DNA of 45,896 nt, taken from contig NZ_JIBU02000051.1 of NCBI RefSeq assembly GCF_000633595.2, forward strand, positions 1-45,896, in the 5' to 3' direction. This DNA comes from Clostridium drakei (GTDB lineage Bacteria; Bacillota; Clostridia; Clostridiales; Clostridiaceae). The position numbers were made by a program, and so were the translations under genes. Each line of letters opens with the position of its first letter. Positions within the stretch are counted from its first letter, which is position 1. This document shows, in pieces, positions 33,282 to 41,918 of this stretch. Under the pieces are notes generated by a model. It was given only the letters and a program-made list of their open reading frames with translations, was not told the DNA's origin and did not search any database.

Positions 33282-34667
33282 ATGAAAAAAGAAACAATTG
33301 ACTATTTGATGAATACTGTTGGCAGCGATTTTGTAATAACAAATAATGGGCAAAAATTGTCTTATATGTATGATGAAATAGAACACAATGTAAGACCAGA
33401 AGTGAATATTAGTTCAATAGTTGTAAAACCTTTAAATTCAAATGAAGTAGCTGAAATTGTAAAGTATGCTAATGAAAATAAAATTCCGGTTGTAGTGTAT
33501 GGTGGTGGGACAGGCCTCTGTGGAGGAGTTAGTCCAATAAAAGAAAGTATTGTAATTTCAATGGAGAGAATGAACAAAATCATTGAGATAGATGAAAAAA
33601 ATATGATGGCAGTAGTTGAAGCAGGTGTTACACTGGCTCAGCTAATTGAAGAATTGGAAAAGCATGATGGAATATGTTTCCCTGTACATCCAGGAGATGA
33701 AGGAGCACAAATGGGAGGCATGGTTGCAACCAATGCAGGTGGCGCTAGAGCTGTAAGGCATGGTATTATGAGAAATCATATAAAAGGTATTGAAGTAGTA
33801 CTTGCCAGTGGAGAAATTCTTAGGCTTGGAGGAAAGCTGCTTAAGGATAACAGTGGATATAATCTTTTGCAATTGATTATGGGAAGCGAAGGAACTTTAG
33901 CTATCATAACAAAAATAACTCTTAGATTGTATCCAGAAGATAAATATACAGCTTCAGTGGTAATGGCCTTTGAAAATGTAAGTGATGCTTCAAATGCAGT
34001 GCTTGAAATTATAAAAAATGGAGTTTCTCCACTTGCTGTAGAGTATCAAGATAGATATTTAAATGTGGAATCTGCGGAGCTGCTTGGACTTCATTGGCCC
34101 TTAGATAAGGGTAAGGCTGATATACTTATTATTTTGTCAGAAAAAAGTGAAGAAGCATTATATAATTCTTGTGAAATAATTAATGACATATGTAAAAAAT
34201 ATAATGCAAATAAAGCAGTATTTGCTGGTACTAAAAAAGAACAAGGTGAAATGCTTGCCATAAGAAGCGGAAGTTATGAAGTGATAAAGGATAATATTGC
34301 TTATTCCTTTGATATGGCTGTTCCTGCTGGATACATGCCTGATTTTCTAAATGATTTATGGGAGCTTGTAACTTCTTATAATACAATTTCATATATAACA
34401 GCACATTTAGCTGATGGAAATGTACATAACGATATTTATATGATAGATGGTAAAAATCCTAAATATTTAGAAGAGCTTAAGATAAAAATGTATCAGCTTT
34501 GTTTTAAATATGAAGGTACTTTAACTGGAGAACATGGTATAGGAAAGCTGAGAATAAAGGATTTAATACTTCAAAAATCCAAGGTTGAAATTGAGCTTAT
34601 GAAAAATATAAAAAAAGCCTTTGATCCAAATAATATTTTGAATCCAGGCACAGTAATTGATATGTAA
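33282..34667 (+). CDS. lctD: FAD-linked 2-hydroxy acid (lactate-type) dehydrogenase, LctD/GlcD family
   Basis: 461 residues: FAD-binding type 4 domain (about 30-215; VVYGGGTGLCGGVSP, FPVHPGDEGAQMGGMVATNAGG, GSEGTLAIITKITLRLYP) and FAD-oxidase C domain (about 215-460; HLADGNVHNDIY and GEHGIGK with the metal/substrate histidines, NPGTVIDM). Oxidises D-lactate or a related 2-hydroxy acid. With EtfBA it should couple lactate oxidation to NAD reduction, driven by oxidation of ferredoxin, as shown for A. woodii. GGAGG before ATG 33282 fixes the start. No lactate permease or racemase lies alongside, so glycolate or another hydroxy acid remains possible. Confidence 0.88.
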   Translation: MKKETIDYLMNTVGSDFVITNNGQKLSYMYDEIEHNVRPEVNISSIVVKPLNSNEVAEIVKYANENKIPVVVYGGGTGLCGGVSPIKESIVISMERMNKIIEIDEKNMMAVVEAGVTLAQLIEELEKHDGICFPVHPGDEGAQMGGMVATNAGGARAVRHGIMRNHIKGIEVVLASGEILRLGGKLLKDNSGYNLLQLIMGSEGTLAIITKITLRLYPEDKYTASVVMAFENVSDASNAVLEIIKNGVSPLAVEYQDRYLNVESAELLGLHWPLDKGKADILIILSEKSEEALYNSCEIINDICKKYNANKAVFAGTKKEQGEMLAIRSGSYEVIKDNIAYSFDMAVPAGYMPDFLNDLWELVTSYNTISYITAHLADGNVHNDIYMIDGKNPKYLEELKIKMYQLCFKYEGTLTGEHGIGKLRIKDLILQKSKVEIELMKNIKKAFDPNNILNPGTVIDM

Positions 34668-34703
34668 TTGGAAGTTTATTTAAAATTTATATAATGAAAA
34701 CAT

Positions 34704-34731
34704 TGCGAAGCAAAGCTTCGCATAATTTTTA
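34704..34731. terminator. Intrinsic terminator
   Basis: TGCGAAGC and GCTTCGCA around a three-base loop, followed by TAATTTTTAT. Between convergent lctD and gntR. Confidence 0.75.
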
Positions 34732-34760
34732 TATTAAGTTATAATCTACATGTGTGAAGA

Positions 34761-35459
34761 TTAAGTAGTTTTGAGTAATTCTACATTAATTTTATTAAGA
34801 TGTTCTTCAAGAGCTTCTACTGCTGCCTTTGAATCATGGTTTTCAACAGCTTTTATGATGCATAAATGTTCCTCATATATGTTTTGGATGGACTTTTCTT
34901 CATATAGAGAAATATTTACAGCCTTATCAATAAAAATATCAATTAGATATGAAATACTATTCCAGGTGGTTATGAATAATTTGTTACCTGACAACTTGAT
35001 AATTTCACAATGTAAAGCTTTATCAAATTTAGTCTTTTTGCTTTCATCTTTTTCACTTATCATGCCTTCATGTATTTCATATAGTTTTTTAATATCTTTT
35101 ATAGAAGCTTTTTTAGCTGCAGCTTTTATGGAAGAGGCTTCTAAGGATTCTCTAAGTTCAAATAATTCTTCAATGCTTCCATTGTTCAATTTAAAGGATA
35201 TGGACAGTGGCTTATAGTAACTATCACTAATATTATTAGATATAAAATTTCCTTGACCATGCTTTCTTTCAATTAATCCAATAACTTCAAGAGCTTTTAA
35301 AGCTTCTCTTAAAGCTGGACGACCTACCTTCCACATTTCCGTTAACTGCCTTTCAGGTGGCAGTTTATCTCCAATTTTTAGTTTATCTCGTATTATCATA
35401 TCCTGTATTTTTTCAATAATAACTTGAGATATACTTTTATTTTCAGTAGTTTCACACAT
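34761..35459 (-). CDS. GntR-family (FadR/LldR subfamily) regulator
   Basis: 232 residues. N-terminal GntR winged helix (about 8-75): KLKIGDKLPPERQLTEMWKV, RPALREALKALEVIGLIE, HGQGNFIS. C-terminal all-helical FCD domain (about 90-225) with the usual Asp/His ligands (FDKALHCEIIKLSGN, IYEEHLCIIKAVENHD). FCD regulators bind hydroxy- or keto-acids such as lactate. Convergent with lctD; the TNGT-N3-ACNA palindrome before etfB fits this subfamily, so it likely represses the lactate-type operon until its substrate appears. Confidence 0.9.
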   Translation of the reverse strand: MCETTENKSISQVIIEKIQDMIIRDKLKIGDKLPPERQLTEMWKVGRPALREALKALEVIGLIERKHGQGNFISNNISDSYYKPLSISFKLNNGSIEELFELRESLEASSIKAAAKKASIKDIKKLYEIHEGMISEKDESKKTKFDKALHCEIIKLSGNKLFITTWNSISYLIDIFIDKAVNISLYEEKSIQNIYEEHLCIIKAVENHDSKAAVEALEEHLNKINVELLKTT

Positions 35460-35655
35460 GTTAAAACTCCTTCACATGGTATAATTATTTTAGCACATAT
35501 TCAGCTAATACACTTTGAAGCTCATATATATTCAAGCTTTTGTTAAACTGGTTTTTACTTTATATAACCTCCTAATGCTATATTTAAGTATATATAATGT
35601 TATCATAAATAATTAAAAACTCAAAGAAATATATTTTTTAGGTAAGACCACAAAA

Positions 35656-36696
35656 TTATTTTTTAACAATATATTTTATGATGAGGTCTACTGTAGCTAA
35701 TAATGCATCCACATGAGTTCTTTCATAAGCATGAGATGCAAAAACACCTGGACCTATAAGTGCTGCTTTCACATCCCAACCAGCAGATAGTGCTGCAGAA
35801 GCATCTGAACCATAATGAGGATATATATCAATTTTATATGGAATATTATTTTTCTTGCATGTATCTACTAATTTTTTCCTGAGATCATAATCATAAGGGC
35901 CAGAGGAATCTTTAGCGCAAATACATACAGTATATTCTGAAGAATTTTGTTCACAGCCAGGAGCTCCCATGTCAACAGCTATAAATTCTTTAGTGTTTTC
36001 AGGCAAAGCAGCACTAGATCCATGACCGACTTCTTCATAATTGCTTATATAAAAATTAGTTGTATAAGGAAGCTTTATTTTGTTTTCATTAATATACTTA
36101 ATGACATACATGAGAACTGATGCACTAGCTTTATCATCCAGATATCTACTTTTAATAAATTCCTTTTCAGTGATGGTGGTTCTTGTATCTATACATATAT
36201 AATCTCCTACATCGATACCAAGAGTTTCTACGTCATTTTTAGAGAATACTTTTTCATCTAAGATTACTTCCATATTTTCAGGGGTTCTTTTAAGATTACG
36301 AGCATCATCACCACTTATATGAACAGATGGCTTTGTTGTTTGAATAGTACCAGAATAACTTGCACCATCTAAAGTTTTTATAGTGCAATTTTCACCTTCC
36401 AAAGTTGACATCATATAACCACCAACAGGTACAAAAGAAAGAGCACCATTTGCTTTTATACCTTTAACCATTGCACCTAAAGTATCAATATGCGAAGTAA
36501 AAGTTCTTTGATAATCATTATTTGTTCCAGAAAAAGATACAATAAGGGCACCTTTATTTGTGATTTTATAAGGTATATTCATGTTAGTAATTTCTTCTTT
36601 AAGATATTGTATAACTGACTTAGTATATCCTGTGGGACTTGGTATTGAAAGAATAGTTTTTAATTCATTTAAAATAGAATTTTTATCATAGTTCAT
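35656..36696 (-). CDS. M42-family metallo-aminopeptidase
   Basis: 346-residue cytoplasmic aminopeptidase of the M42 (TET/PepA, sometimes labelled endoglucanase M) family. Co-catalytic metal ligands are visible in order: TSHIDTLG (His, Asp), RYLDDKA (Asp), EEVGHG (general-base Glu and ligand Glu), VDMG (Asp) and ASHAYERTH (His). TTTGGAGGA precedes the start. Family members form large peptide-degrading assemblies. Its leader carries a conspicuous hairpin (36757-36796). Substrate preference not determinable. Confidence 0.9.
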   Translation of the reverse strand: MNYDKNSILNELKTILSIPSPTGYTKSVIQYLKEEITNMNIPYKITNKGALIVSFSGTNNDYQRTFTSHIDTLGAMVKGIKANGALSFVPVGGYMMSTLEGENCTIKTLDGASYSGTIQTTKPSVHISGDDARNLKRTPENMEVILDEKVFSKNDVETLGIDVGDYICIDTRTTITEKEFIKSRYLDDKASASVLMYVIKYINENKIKLPYTTNFYISNYEEVGHGSSAALPENTKEFIAVDMGAPGCEQNSSEYTVCICAKDSSGPYDYDLRKKLVDTCKKNNIPYKIDIYPHYGSDASAALSAGWDVKAALIGPGVFASHAYERTHVDALLATVDLIIKYIVKK

Positions 36697-37122
36697 AATT
36701 TAATCCTCCAAACTATAAATATGTTTTATTCCATTGCTAATCGCATGGATAAGTTCTTCTAAGACTCAGATAAGAAACATTACCTGAGTTTTAGAATCAT
36801 TTTGATATAATTGATCTCATGTTTATTCTATGATTATAGTTAATTCAAGTCAATATAAGTATGCAAAGTAATGAGAAAACAAATATGGTTAATTGTGTAT
36901 TTAACATTTGATGTAGTGTAGAAGAATATTCACATAAGTACATCAAATTTTTAGATGGATTTAAAAAAATTAATATGTTAATAATATTATGAAAAACTAA
37001 TGTTCAGATTAAACATAGGAAAACTTACCATGCAAATAGTCTTTATTGAAATGTATATAAATAAGGTATTTATTACTAATACAAAAATGAATTTAAAATT
37101 AAATCAATGAAAGGTTGTGAAT
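36697..37122. other. Divergent intergenic region with two hairpins
   Basis: Between the M42 and uvsE genes. TTCTAAGACTCAG (36757-36769) pairs with CTGAGTTTTAGAA (36784-36796), 13 bp with one G-T; it lies in the peptidase leader. ATTTGATGTA (36906-36915) pairs with TACATCAAAT (36939-36948) and is followed by TTTTA on the plus strand, like a terminator, though no gene lies upstream of it on that strand. No coding sequence is seen. Confidence 0.5.
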
Positions 37123-38382
37123 ATGATGAGTATAGGATATGCATGTTTGACAATAGGGGTTTTAGATGCTAATTTGAAAAGCTGTACTGCCAAAAATTTA
37201 TCTAATGAAAAGTTATTAGGTATAATAGAGCATAATTTAAAATCCCTTAAAAATATTATTGATTACAATATTAAAAATAATATACATCTTTTTAGAATTA
37301 GTTCAGATCTAATTCCTTTTGGATCAAGTCATTTAAATAAGTTGCCATGGTGGGAGATATTTTCTGAAGAATTTTTTCAAATTGGTAAAGAAATTAGAAA
37401 GAATAATATTAGAATTTCAATGCATCCTGGACAATATACTGTACTTAATTCTCCAAAGGAGGATGTAGTAAGTAGAGCAATTGAGGATTTAAATTATCAT
37501 GCCAAAGTTCTAGATAGCCTTGGAGTTGGTGAAGAAAGCAAAATAGTGCTTCATATTGGAGGAATTTATAATGATAAAGAACAGGCAATAAATAGATTTG
37601 TAAATAATTATAAAATTTTAAAAGATAAAGTGAAGCAAAGACTTGTAATTGAAAATGATGATAAATCTTATGATATAAATGATGTATTTCAAATAGGAAT
37701 CAAACTAAATATACCGGTTATTTTTGATAACTTACATAATGAAATTAATCCATATGTCCAAGAAAAAAGTGATTTGTACTGGATTAATGAATGTAAAAAT
37801 ACATGGAAAGAGAAGGATGGATATCAAAAAATCCATTATTCACAGCAGGATATTTTAAAGAAACCAGGCTCACATTCAAATACTATAGCAGTAGATAGAT
37901 TTATTAATTTTTACGAAAGCTTAGCAAGAGAAGACATAGATATAATGCTTGAAGTAAAGGATAAAAATCTTTCAGCAGTAAAATGCATTAATTGCATAAC
38001 TAAGGATAAAAAGATTAGTAAACTTGAAGAAGAATGGAGTAAATATAAATATACCATTTTGGAAAATTCACCTAGGATTTATTTAGAAATAAGAAATTTG
38101 CTTAAAAATAAAAATGAGTATCCTGCAGTACAATTTTATAATTATATAGATGAAGCTATAAATGAGAAAATTACCACTGGAAACGCAGAAAATGCAGCAC
38201 TTCATGTATGGGGATATTTTAAAAATATAGTAGATATTAAAGAAAAAGAAAGCTTTCTTAAAACTATTGACAATTATAGACAAGGGAAAGTATCTATTAA
38301 TGTGGTTAAGAATAAGTTATTGAAGATGACAGTTAAATATAATGAAAAGTATCTTAAAAATTCATATTATTTCATACTTTAA
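37123..38382 (+). CDS. uvsE: UV damage endonuclease UvsE with C-terminal DUF1722-like extension
   Basis: UvsE/UVDE nicks DNA 5' to UV photoproducts and starts excision repair. The TIM-barrel part (about 1-300) carries the metal ligands: IRISMHPGQYTVLNSP, IVLHIGGIYNDK, LVIENDDKSY, IFDNLHNE, KIHYSQQ, HSNTI and MLEVKDKN. Residues about 335-419 form an extra domain (NAALHVWGYFKN, DNYRQGKVSINVV, MTVKYNEKYLKN) that resembles DUF1722, a family linked elsewhere to photolyase genes. Most UvsE proteins are nearer 300 residues. AAAGG favours ATG 37123; GTG 37117 is an alternative. Monocistronic. Confidence 0.9.
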   Translation: MMSIGYACLTIGVLDANLKSCTAKNLSNEKLLGIIEHNLKSLKNIIDYNIKNNIHLFRISSDLIPFGSSHLNKLPWWEIFSEEFFQIGKEIRKNNIRISMHPGQYTVLNSPKEDVVSRAIEDLNYHAKVLDSLGVGEESKIVLHIGGIYNDKEQAINRFVNNYKILKDKVKQRLVIENDDKSYDINDVFQIGIKLNIPVIFDNLHNEINPYVQEKSDLYWINECKNTWKEKDGYQKIHYSQQDILKKPGSHSNTIAVDRFINFYESLAREDIDIMLEVKDKNLSAVKCINCITKDKKISKLEEEWSKYKYTILENSPRIYLEIRNLLKNKNEYPAVQFYNYIDEAINEKITTGNAENAALHVWGYFKNIVDIKEKESFLKTIDNYRQGKVSINVVKNKLLKMTVKYNEKYLKNSYYFIL

Positions 38383-38401
38383 AGTTATTTAAAATGACTT
38401 T

Positions 38402-38440
38402 AAAGCTTGAACAAGCAAAATTGATTGTTCAAGCTTTTAT
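38402..38440 (+). terminator. Intrinsic terminator
   Basis: AAAGCTTGAACAA (38402-38414) with TTGTTCAAGCTTT (38425-38437), perfect 13 bp, then TATT. Ends the uvsE transcript. Confidence 0.88.
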
Positions 38441-38560
38441 TCATAATATACGATAATATGGTTAATTATAGATATATTGGTTAGAGAATAGGATTATAAA
38501 TAGCGATATTGAAAGTTATATAAATGTTGAGTAAAAGTTTAAATTAGGAAGTGTGTTAGT

Positions 38561-38851
38561 TTGGAAAGTAGTAAAATATTAAAAAGAAAACGAATAGATT
38601 GCATTTTATCAAAAGTGTATGATTATCCTCTTACAATTGTTGAAGCTCCAATGGGATTTGGTAAAACTACAGCAGTTAAAGAGTTTCTCCAGTCTGAAAA
38701 AAATCCATATATTTGGATTACATTTTTAAATTCTTTAGAATCTACTACCTCCATTTGGAATCAGTTTTCAGAAGAAATAAGTAAATTAGATGTCGTGTCA
38801 GGAAAATCTCTATACTATATTAAGTGTAGAGATTTTTTATACATGTATTGA
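38561..38851 (+). pseudogene. Truncated MalT/LuxR-type regulator, N-terminal fragment
   Basis: 96 codons matching the first about 75 residues of the 824-residue regulator at 20334-22808: both read LKRKRI, LTIVEAPMGFGKTTAV and WI-FLNS. The copy keeps a TTG start and Walker A, then departs after KLDVVSGKS and stops. All of the remaining NTPase, TPR and HTH regions are missing. It is therefore a decayed remnant, or at most a short peptide. It sits before the MATE gene, which the intact ancestor may have controlled. Confidence 0.8.
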
Positions 38852-39024
38852 AAATTGTGAATGACAAATTTCAGCCATAAAAGTAGTTTCAATGCTTTTG
38901 TAAGAATTCATTATCAAAAAATGTTATTGCATATAAAAGCAATATATTATATAATAATGGTCATGCATTGATATAGTTATATATGCAGCTATATTAATGT
39001 ATAACATTATATGGAGGGAAATGT

Positions 39025-40407
39025 ATGAACAAAACAAATGAATTAGGTACAGAAAATATTGGAAAGCTCTTATTAAAATTCTCAATTCCTTCGGTAATTG
39101 GAATGGTAGTTAATATGCTTTACAATATTGTAGATAGAATATTTGTTGGCAGAGGAGTAGGTTCTATTGCACTTTCAGGAGTTGCAGTAACGTTTCCAAT
39201 AGTTAACGTAATAATGGGATTTGCAATGCTAGCTGGAATTGGTGCAGCAGCTGTAATTTCAATAAAACTTGGTCAACATAAAAAAGAAGAGGCGGAAAAA
39301 GTATTAGGAAATGCATTTACTTTACTTGTTATATTTTCATTATGTATAACTATTTTTGGAATAACATTTCTAGATCCAATTCTTAAGATTCTTGGAGCAA
39401 GTAATGAAACGTTACCTTATGCTAGAGACTTTAGTTTTATAATTCTTTTAGGTGTAATCCTTCAGAGTGTAAGTATGGGACTTAATAATATAATTCGTGC
39501 AGAAGGCAATCCTAAGACTGCTATGCTCACAATGTTAATAGGTGCGGTACTTAATTTTATAGCAAATCCAATATTTATATTTGTACTTCATTTAGGAGTA
39601 AAAGGTTCTGCTCTTGCAACCATTATTTCACAAAGTGTTACTGTGATTTGGACATTGCAGTATTTTATTGGTGGAAAAAGCTTATTAAAATTAACCAAGA
39701 AAAATATGAAGTTGGATAAAATTGTAGTAAAAGAAATAACATCTATTGGTATGTCACCATTTGCAATGCAAATGGCTGCAAGTTTAGTTACTATTACATT
39801 TAATAAAAGTCTTGCTATATATGGAGGAGATATTGCAATAGGAGCATTTTCTCTTATAACGAGTGTAACTATGCTTATACTTATGCCTATTTTTGGAATA
39901 AATCAAGGTGCTCAGCCTATAATTGGTTATAACTATGGAGCCAAACAATATGACAGAGTTAAAAAGACTGTATTTTATGCATCAGTAGCAGCTACAGTAA
40001 TAACTACATTAGGATTCATAATGGTTCAGTTATTCCCAGTACAAATAATAAGTATTTTTAATACTAGTGATAAAAATCTTATAAGCATGGGAGCTAGAGG
40101 ACTTAGAATAGATCTTTTGTTTTTCCCTATTGTAGGTAGTTCAATAGTTTGTACGAATTATTTTCAAGCAATAGCGAAAGCTAAATTATCTACAATATTG
40201 AGTCTTTTAAGACAAGTTATAATGATTATACCACTACTTATTATACTTCCACCATTTTTCAAATTAGATGGTGTATGGATGGCTCAACCTATAGCAGATG
40301 TATTAAGTACAGCAATAACATTGATTCTTGTAGTAAAGCAGATGAAAACATTGGGGCATTCGGAAAAAATCACTGAAAATAGAGCTGTATCAGATGCAAT
40401 TCGTTAG
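39025..40407 (+). CDS. MATE-family multidrug efflux transporter
   Basis: 460 residues with twelve transmembrane helices in two related halves. MepA/DinF-like features: LLLKFSIPSVIGMVVNMLYN, the IVDRIFVGRGVGSIALSGVAV segment, INQGAQPIIGYNYGAKQYDRV in the second half, and ICTNYFQA-type loops. It exports cationic drugs or metabolites in exchange for Na+ or H+. GGAGGG precedes ATG 39025. A truncated MalT-type regulator gene lies immediately upstream on the same strand. Substrate cannot be predicted. Confidence 0.92.
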   Translation: MNKTNELGTENIGKLLLKFSIPSVIGMVVNMLYNIVDRIFVGRGVGSIALSGVAVTFPIVNVIMGFAMLAGIGAAAVISIKLGQHKKEEAEKVLGNAFTLLVIFSLCITIFGITFLDPILKILGASNETLPYARDFSFIILLGVILQSVSMGLNNIIRAEGNPKTAMLTMLIGAVLNFIANPIFIFVLHLGVKGSALATIISQSVTVIWTLQYFIGGKSLLKLTKKNMKLDKIVVKEITSIGMSPFAMQMAASLVTITFNKSLAIYGGDIAIGAFSLITSVTMLILMPIFGINQGAQPIIGYNYGAKQYDRVKKTVFYASVAATVITTLGFIMVQLFPVQIISIFNTSDKNLISMGARGLRIDLLFFPIVGSSIVCTNYFQAIAKAKLSTILSLLRQVIMIIPLLIILPPFFKLDGVWMAQPIADVLSTAITLILVVKQMKTLGHSEKITENRAVSDAIR

Positions 40408-41167
40408 TTAAGCAGAGAGACTAAATCTATGATTTGCTGTGAATGGATTAAGGGTTAACATAAGATATAAAATATGATCTAAAAATTACCAGTATATAAT
40501 AAAATAAAATGGTTACTATAATATCATAGGGTATGTAACAATTGATTCAAGATTTATATGTGCTTTGAAAGAGGTATGTATGATTTGGTCCATGATTATA
40601 TGGAATGTTGAAGCGATTATGTACAGCTGAGATGTTGTATATAATTGTGTAGATATTTTATATAGTGGAAGGAACATTATTATAAGTAAACGAGTTGCTT
40701 TATTATGGTGGAAACATCATAGTGAGGTAATATATGTTATCTATAGTGGTGTAACTTAGATTATTACGTGCTCTGTTTATAGAAGAACTATAAGTGGATT
40801 TTTAATACAAATCTGTTTATAGTTCTTTTTCATTTCAATTTGAATTCAACAAGTAGTTTCAAAAATTCAAATATATTCAAACTATGTAAAGTCATTTAGT
40901 ACGTAAGAATGTACCCTATATTTGTGGGTACATTCTTTAATATAATATTTTGCTTTATGAATTTTATAGATTTGATTCTCAGTTGCAAGGAACTTTTTTA
41001 TTTCATCACATTCATTATCTATGGGGGTTGCTCTATGCCATCCTACAGAATGAATTATTTATTACATTTAACGTAATGTTTTTGATAAAAGAGTGAGAAT
41101 AAGTTATAATATGCACATGTATTATTAAAATTTTGCAATATTAACTAATTATTTAAAGGAGAGTCAT
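40408..41167 (+). other. 760-base gene-free region with orphan terminators
   Basis: No convincing gene. A 16-codon frame at 40580 (MIWSMIIW...) is preceded by GAGG but is too short to call. AAGAACTATAA (40783-40793) pairs with TTATAGTTCTT (40817-40827), then TTT: a good terminator with no gene before it. TCTGTTTATAG occurs both just before this hairpin and within it (40772 and 40812), so the first copy can pair with the CTATAA arm and compete. AAGAATGTACCC (40905-40916) pairs perfectly with 40926-40937. A small RNA of roughly 40646-40830 is possible; TATAAT at 40640 could be its -10. Confidence 0.35.
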
Positions 41168-41776
41168 ATGGAAATTATAAATAATTCATCTTCTGTAATA
41201 ATAGTGTTACATGAAATATATGGAATTAATCAGCACATACAAAAGGTTTGTGAAAAATTTTCCATAAAAGGATATGATATTATTTGTCCAAATTTAACAA
41301 ATGTGAACAAGCCTTTTAACTATAACTTTCAAGAAGAAGCTTATAAGTATTTTACAAAACGTATTGGATTTGATTCAGCAGTTTCTCAAGTAAAGCAAAT
41401 TGTTATGGAAGCAAAGCAGAAATATAAACGAGTATATTTGTTAGGATATAGCATAGGTGCAACTATTGCGTGGTTGTGCAGTAGTGAAGAAGAAAATATA
41501 TGTGATGGCATTATAGGGTATTATGGTTCACGAATTAGAGATTATATAGATATCACTCCAAAATGTCCAGCTTTACTAATTTTTCCTAAAAAAGAAGAAT
41601 CATTTAATGTACAAGAATTAGTTATAGCTTTGAAAAAATTAAATGTTGATGTTTATATGTTAAGTGGAAAGCATGGCTTTAGTGACCCATTTTGTAAAAG
41701 TTATAATGAGAAGTCGTTTCAGGAAGCAGAAATATTAGTAGATAATTTTTTAGAAAAGATAAATTGTGTTTTTTAA
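41168..41776 (+). CDS. Dienelactone hydrolase-like alpha/beta hydrolase
   Basis: 202-residue single-domain alpha/beta hydrolase of the dienelactone hydrolase family. The oxyanion region is VLHEIYGINQHI, the nucleophile elbow is GYSIGA (serine rather than the cysteine of true dienelactone hydrolases), and the catalytic histidine is in SGKHGFSDP; the acid is probably within FPKKEES, though a clear Asp is missing there. It likely hydrolyses a small ester. AAAGGAGAG precedes ATG. Monocistronic. Confidence 0.82.
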   Translation: MEIINNSSSVIIVLHEIYGINQHIQKVCEKFSIKGYDIICPNLTNVNKPFNYNFQEEAYKYFTKRIGFDSAVSQVKQIVMEAKQKYKRVYLLGYSIGATIAWLCSSEEENICDGIIGYYGSRIRDYIDITPKCPALLIFPKKEESFNVQELVIALKKLNVDVYMLSGKHGFSDPFCKSYNEKSFQEAEILVDNFLEKINCVF

Positions 41777-41867
41777 TGTGGAAAGTTACAATTCATGAAA
41801 CTATTTATTTTACATAAAGTTGTAATATAAGCCAAAGTACACTATGATATTAATTTCTAAATAAAAT

Positions 41868-41900
41868 GGCAAACACTTAAAATTTTACGTGTGTTTGCCT
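41868..41900. terminator. Bidirectional intrinsic terminator
   Basis: GGCAAACAC (41868-41876) with GTGTTTGCC (41891-41899), AT-rich tracts on both sides (ATTTTATTT on the minus strand). Between convergent genes. Confidence 0.8.
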
Positions 41901-41918
41901 TAAATTATTAAATTTTTA

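Noticed and set aside
36697-36850. T-box or other known riboswitch before the M42 gene
   Set aside because: A hairpin is present but no T-box sequence, specifier loop or terminator/antiterminator pair can be seen.
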